Shown here in pieces: positions 61,893-64,000 of a stretch of DNA of 64,000 nucleotides; positions within the stretch are counted from its first letter, which is position 1, and each line of letters opens with the position of its first letter. Under the pieces are notes generated by a model that was given only the letters and a program-made list of their open reading frames with translations, did not search any database and had not been told where the DNA came from. This DNA is from Gimesia chilikensis (GTDB taxonomy: Bacteria; Planctomycetota; Planctomycetia; Planctomycetales; Planctomycetaceae): NCBI RefSeq assembly GCF_008329715.1, contig NZ_VTSR01000032.1, positions 558,001 through 622,000 of the forward strand, written 5' to 3'. The position numbers and the translations under genes were made by a program.

Positions 61893-63380
61893 ATGAGCTT
61901 AGAACAGCAACCCCAACAGCCAGCCGGACATGCCCAGTTTTGCCGACGAACACGGCGGGAATTCCTGTGGGAAGCGGGAGGCGGATTTGGTTCCGTCGCT
62001 TTAACCGGGATGTTGTCCGCGGATGGGTTTCTGAATTCACAGGCGGTCGCCGCTGACGGTGTAAGTCAGTTCCGGAACCCGCTGGCACCCAAAGATCCCC
62101 ACTTCAAACCCAAGGCCAAGAGCGTGATCTTCCTGTTCATGTACGGTGGCCCGAGTCATGTCGATACGTTCGATCATAAGCCTAAGTTGTATGGTCTGGA
62201 TGGTAAGACGATTCCCGTCAAAACCAAGGGACGCGGTGGCGAAAAGAACGAAGGACGCGTCGTCGGTCCCAAATGGAAGTTCAAGCAATACGGTCAATCG
62301 GGGCAATGGGTTTCGGATCTGTTCCCGCATCTGGCGACCTGCGTCGACGATATTGCATTTCTCAAGTCGATGACCGCGGATTCTCCAATCCATGGCTCAG
62401 CCATGTTGATGATGAATTCAGGACGCATCTTGAGCGGCTTCCCCAGCCTCGGCTCCTGGCTGAATTATGGTCTGGGAAGCGAGAATGAGAACCTGCCCGG
62501 CTACGTGGTGATGCTCGATCCGACAGGTGGACCGATCAGCGGCGCCAAGAACTGGTCCAGCGGTTTTATGCCGGCCACTTATCAGGGGACGACAATGCGC
62601 TCCAAGGGAGCACCACTGGTAGACCTGCGACGACCCGCGGGCATGAGTAGAGCCGTCCAGCGAGAACTGCTGGATGCGTTGAAAACGGCCAATGAAAAAC
62701 ATGAAGCAACCCGGGCGGGGAATTCGGAACTGGCAGCCCGGATCGCCAGCTATGAACTGGCTTTCAAGATGCAGCAACACGCGCCAGAAGCTGCCGATCT
62801 GGCTTCAGAGACCCAACAGACTCAGGACATGTACGGGCTGAACAATCCCCGGACCGCTGATTTTGGCAGACGCTGCCTCTTGGCCCGGCGTCTTGTCGAG
62901 CGCGGAGTTCGATTTATTCAGCTCTATTCAGGCGGAAATCATAATGATGCCAATTGGGACGCCCATGGCGACCTGGTTAAGAATCACAGCTATCATGCCG
63001 GGAATACCGATCAGCCGATCGCAGCGCTGATTAAGGACCTCAAAGCACGCGGCCTGTTCGATGAGACCATGATTGTCTGGGGAGGTGAATTCGGACGTCA
63101 GCCCACTGCAGAGTACGCGAAAGGGACCGGCCGCGACCATAACTCCTTTGGATTCACGATGTGGACTGCCGGCGGTGGAATCAAAGGCGGGACTTCCGTG
63201 GGAGCAACCGATGAACTCGGCGCTGCCGCCGTGGAGAAACCGTTCCATGTCAAACGACTGCACGCAACGATCCTGCATCAGATGGGCCTCGACCCGAATC
63301 GTCTGTCTTACTTTTACGGCGGACTGGATCAGAAACTGGTTGGCGTTGAACATACCGAACCGATTTCGGAAATCATCTAG
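61893..63380 (+). CDS. DUF1501 protein, exported, sulfatase/phosphatase-like fold
   Basis: The 495-aa protein has a twin-arginine signal (CRRTRREFLWEAGGGFGSVA), then VIFLFMYGGPSHVDTFDHKP with the first metal-binding Asp, and a C-terminal set of ligands in WDAHGDLVKNHSYHAGNTDQ, VWGGEFGRQPTAEY and GRDHNSFGFTMW. It is the usual partner of PSD1 proteins and probably an alkaline-phosphatase-superfamily hydrolase in the periplasm. AGGATCAGGAT precedes the ATG. Its stop codon overlaps that of the convergent sulfatase gene by three bases. Confidence 0.95.
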   Translation: MSLEQQPQQPAGHAQFCRRTRREFLWEAGGGFGSVALTGMLSADGFLNSQAVAADGVSQFRNPLAPKDPHFKPKAKSVIFLFMYGGPSHVDTFDHKPKLYGLDGKTIPVKTKGRGGEKNEGRVVGPKWKFKQYGQSGQWVSDLFPHLATCVDDIAFLKSMTADSPIHGSAMLMMNSGRILSGFPSLGSWLNYGLGSENENLPGYVVMLDPTGGPISGAKNWSSGFMPATYQGTTMRSKGAPLVDLRRPAGMSRAVQRELLDALKTANEKHEATRAGNSELAARIASYELAFKMQQHAPEAADLASETQQTQDMYGLNNPRTADFGRRCLLARRLVERGVRFIQLYSGGNHNDANWDAHGDLVKNHSYHAGNTDQPIAALIKDLKARGLFDETMIVWGGEFGRQPTAEYAKGTGRDHNSFGFTMWTAGGGIKGGTSVGATDELGAAAVEKPFHVKRLHATILHQMGLDPNRLSYFYGGLDQKLVGVEHTEPISEII

Positions 63381-64000
63381 TCTGCAGACTGACTGGCGGT
63401 GATCTGTCGCTGCATGCGTGCGACGATTTCGGGATGATCTTTAGCGAGATTGTGAGTCTCTCCGATATCCGTATCGAGATTATACAATTCTAGAGGTTTA
63501 CCGGGGCCAGTCTGGACGGCTTTCCATTTACCAGCCCGCAGAGCCACTTTGCCCCGATATTTCCAGAACATCGTCGCATGCGCCTCTTGCGACTGGCCCA
63601 GTAGTTCCGGCAGGTAGGAAATGCCATCAATGTTTTTCGGTGGCTGGATCCCCGCCAGTTCACAGGCCGTGGGCAGGAAATCCCAGAAAGCACTGATGTG
63701 ATCGGAAGTGGTACCCGGTTTGATTTTCCCCGGCCACTTGACAATCAGCGGCACCCGGATGCCTCCCTCATACAGATCGCGCTTGTAACCTTTCAGCGGT
63801 CCGTTCGAGTTGAAGAATTCCACCTGATGCATGCCCTCCTGATGGGGACCATTGTCCGAAGTGAAAAAGATGATGGTCTTGTTTTCCAGTTTGAGCTCTT
63901 TCAGTAGTCCGACCATCCGGCCCAGGTCCCGGTCGAGGCGGGTCACCATCGCAGCGAAGCCTTTTTCAGGCTGAGGCCACTCGCGATCCTGGTAGTCGCC
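63377..64000 (-). CDS. Sulfatase, C-terminal part (5' end beyond window)
   Basis: The frame is open to the right edge; the visible part reads GDYQDREWPQPEKGFAAMVT, RLDRDLGRMVGLLKELKLEN, IIFFTSDNGPHQEG with the metal-binding Asp-Asn, YEGGIRVPLIVKWPGKIKPG and ALRAGKWKAVQTGPGKPLEL, ending DHPEIVARMQRQITASQSAD. These are the C-terminal motifs of type I arylsulfatases, which cleave sulfate from polysaccharides outside the cell. The N-terminus with the signal peptide and the formylglycine motif lies beyond the window, so activity cannot be judged. It converges on the DUF1501 gene. Confidence 0.9.
   Translation of the reverse strand, partial: GDYQDREWPQPEKGFAAMVTRLDRDLGRMVGLLKELKLENKTIIFFTSDNGPHQEGMHQVEFFNSNGPLKGYKRDLYEGGIRVPLIVKWPGKIKPGTTSDHISAFWDFLPTACELAGIQPPKNIDGISYLPELLGQSQEAHATMFWKYRGKVALRAGKWKAVQTGPGKPLELYNLDTDIGETHNLAKDHPEIVARMQRQITASQSAD

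Overview
The window looks like chromosome of a planctomycete (Planctomycetota, most likely the Gimesia/Rubinisphaera part of the Planctomycetaceae; the genus is inference). The markers are a PSCyt1/PSD1 (DUF1549/DUF1553) gene beside a DUF1501 gene and a sulfatase, five DUF1559 prepilin-like genes ending in the H-X9-DG motif, small transthyretin-fold lipoproteins paired with them, a NagB-PIG-L fusion and a very large PQQ-propeller protein. No rRNA, phage, IS element or CRISPR array is visible. One tRNA-Gly(CCC) is present.

Layout. 1-9.4 kb: a truncated beta-helix protein, macro-domain protein, SDR/DUF2867 protein, pyroglutamyl peptidase, a family of three two-TM membrane proteins, a DUF1559 protein with its lipoprotein, and a sialidase-like protein. 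9.5-18 kb: DUF1559/lipoprotein gene pairs, including three close tandem paralogues, with a GntR regulator, a ParD/ParE-like pair whose toxin is frameshifted, and a DJ-1/PfpI protein behind a sigma-54-like promoter. 18-27.5 kb: accessory region with a cyclic-phosphate receiver domain protein, a VOC protein, a 35-aa basic peptide, an orphan NADAR (DarT1-antitoxin-like) gene, an ExbD-like lipoprotein, a stand-alone HsdR-N nuclease, and an AT-rich segment (about 24.6-26.6 kb) with a hexanucleotide-repeat membrane protein, a DUF6899-like protein and a zinc-ribbon/DUF4145-like protein. 27.4-28.8 kb is a gene-free patch of palindromic and tandem repeats.

28.8-63 kb is mostly housekeeping and catabolism: hisD-glyA; a BRCT-MerR-TPR fusion; a four-gene sugar-acid operon (enolase-superfamily dehydratase, ceramidase-like hydrolase, DHDPS-like aldolase, MFS transporter); amino-sugar genes (PIG-L deacetylase, NagB-PIG-L fusion); a thioredoxin-like lipoprotein; a HEAT-repeat protein; asd-lysA for diaminopimelate/lysine synthesis; purD-comB-glyQS; a FAD oxidoreductase; the tRNA; and the PQQ giant, PSD1, DUF1501 and sulfatase genes.

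The strongest leads are: (i) the octamer CCCCTGCT, found nine times on the + strand and not on the other; (ii) the defence-island-like cluster at 20-27 kb; (iii) the frameshifted ParE gene; (iv) the sigma-54-like promoter and structured leader before the PfpI gene; and (v) several unusual domain combinations. All calls were made by reading alone; no database search was run.
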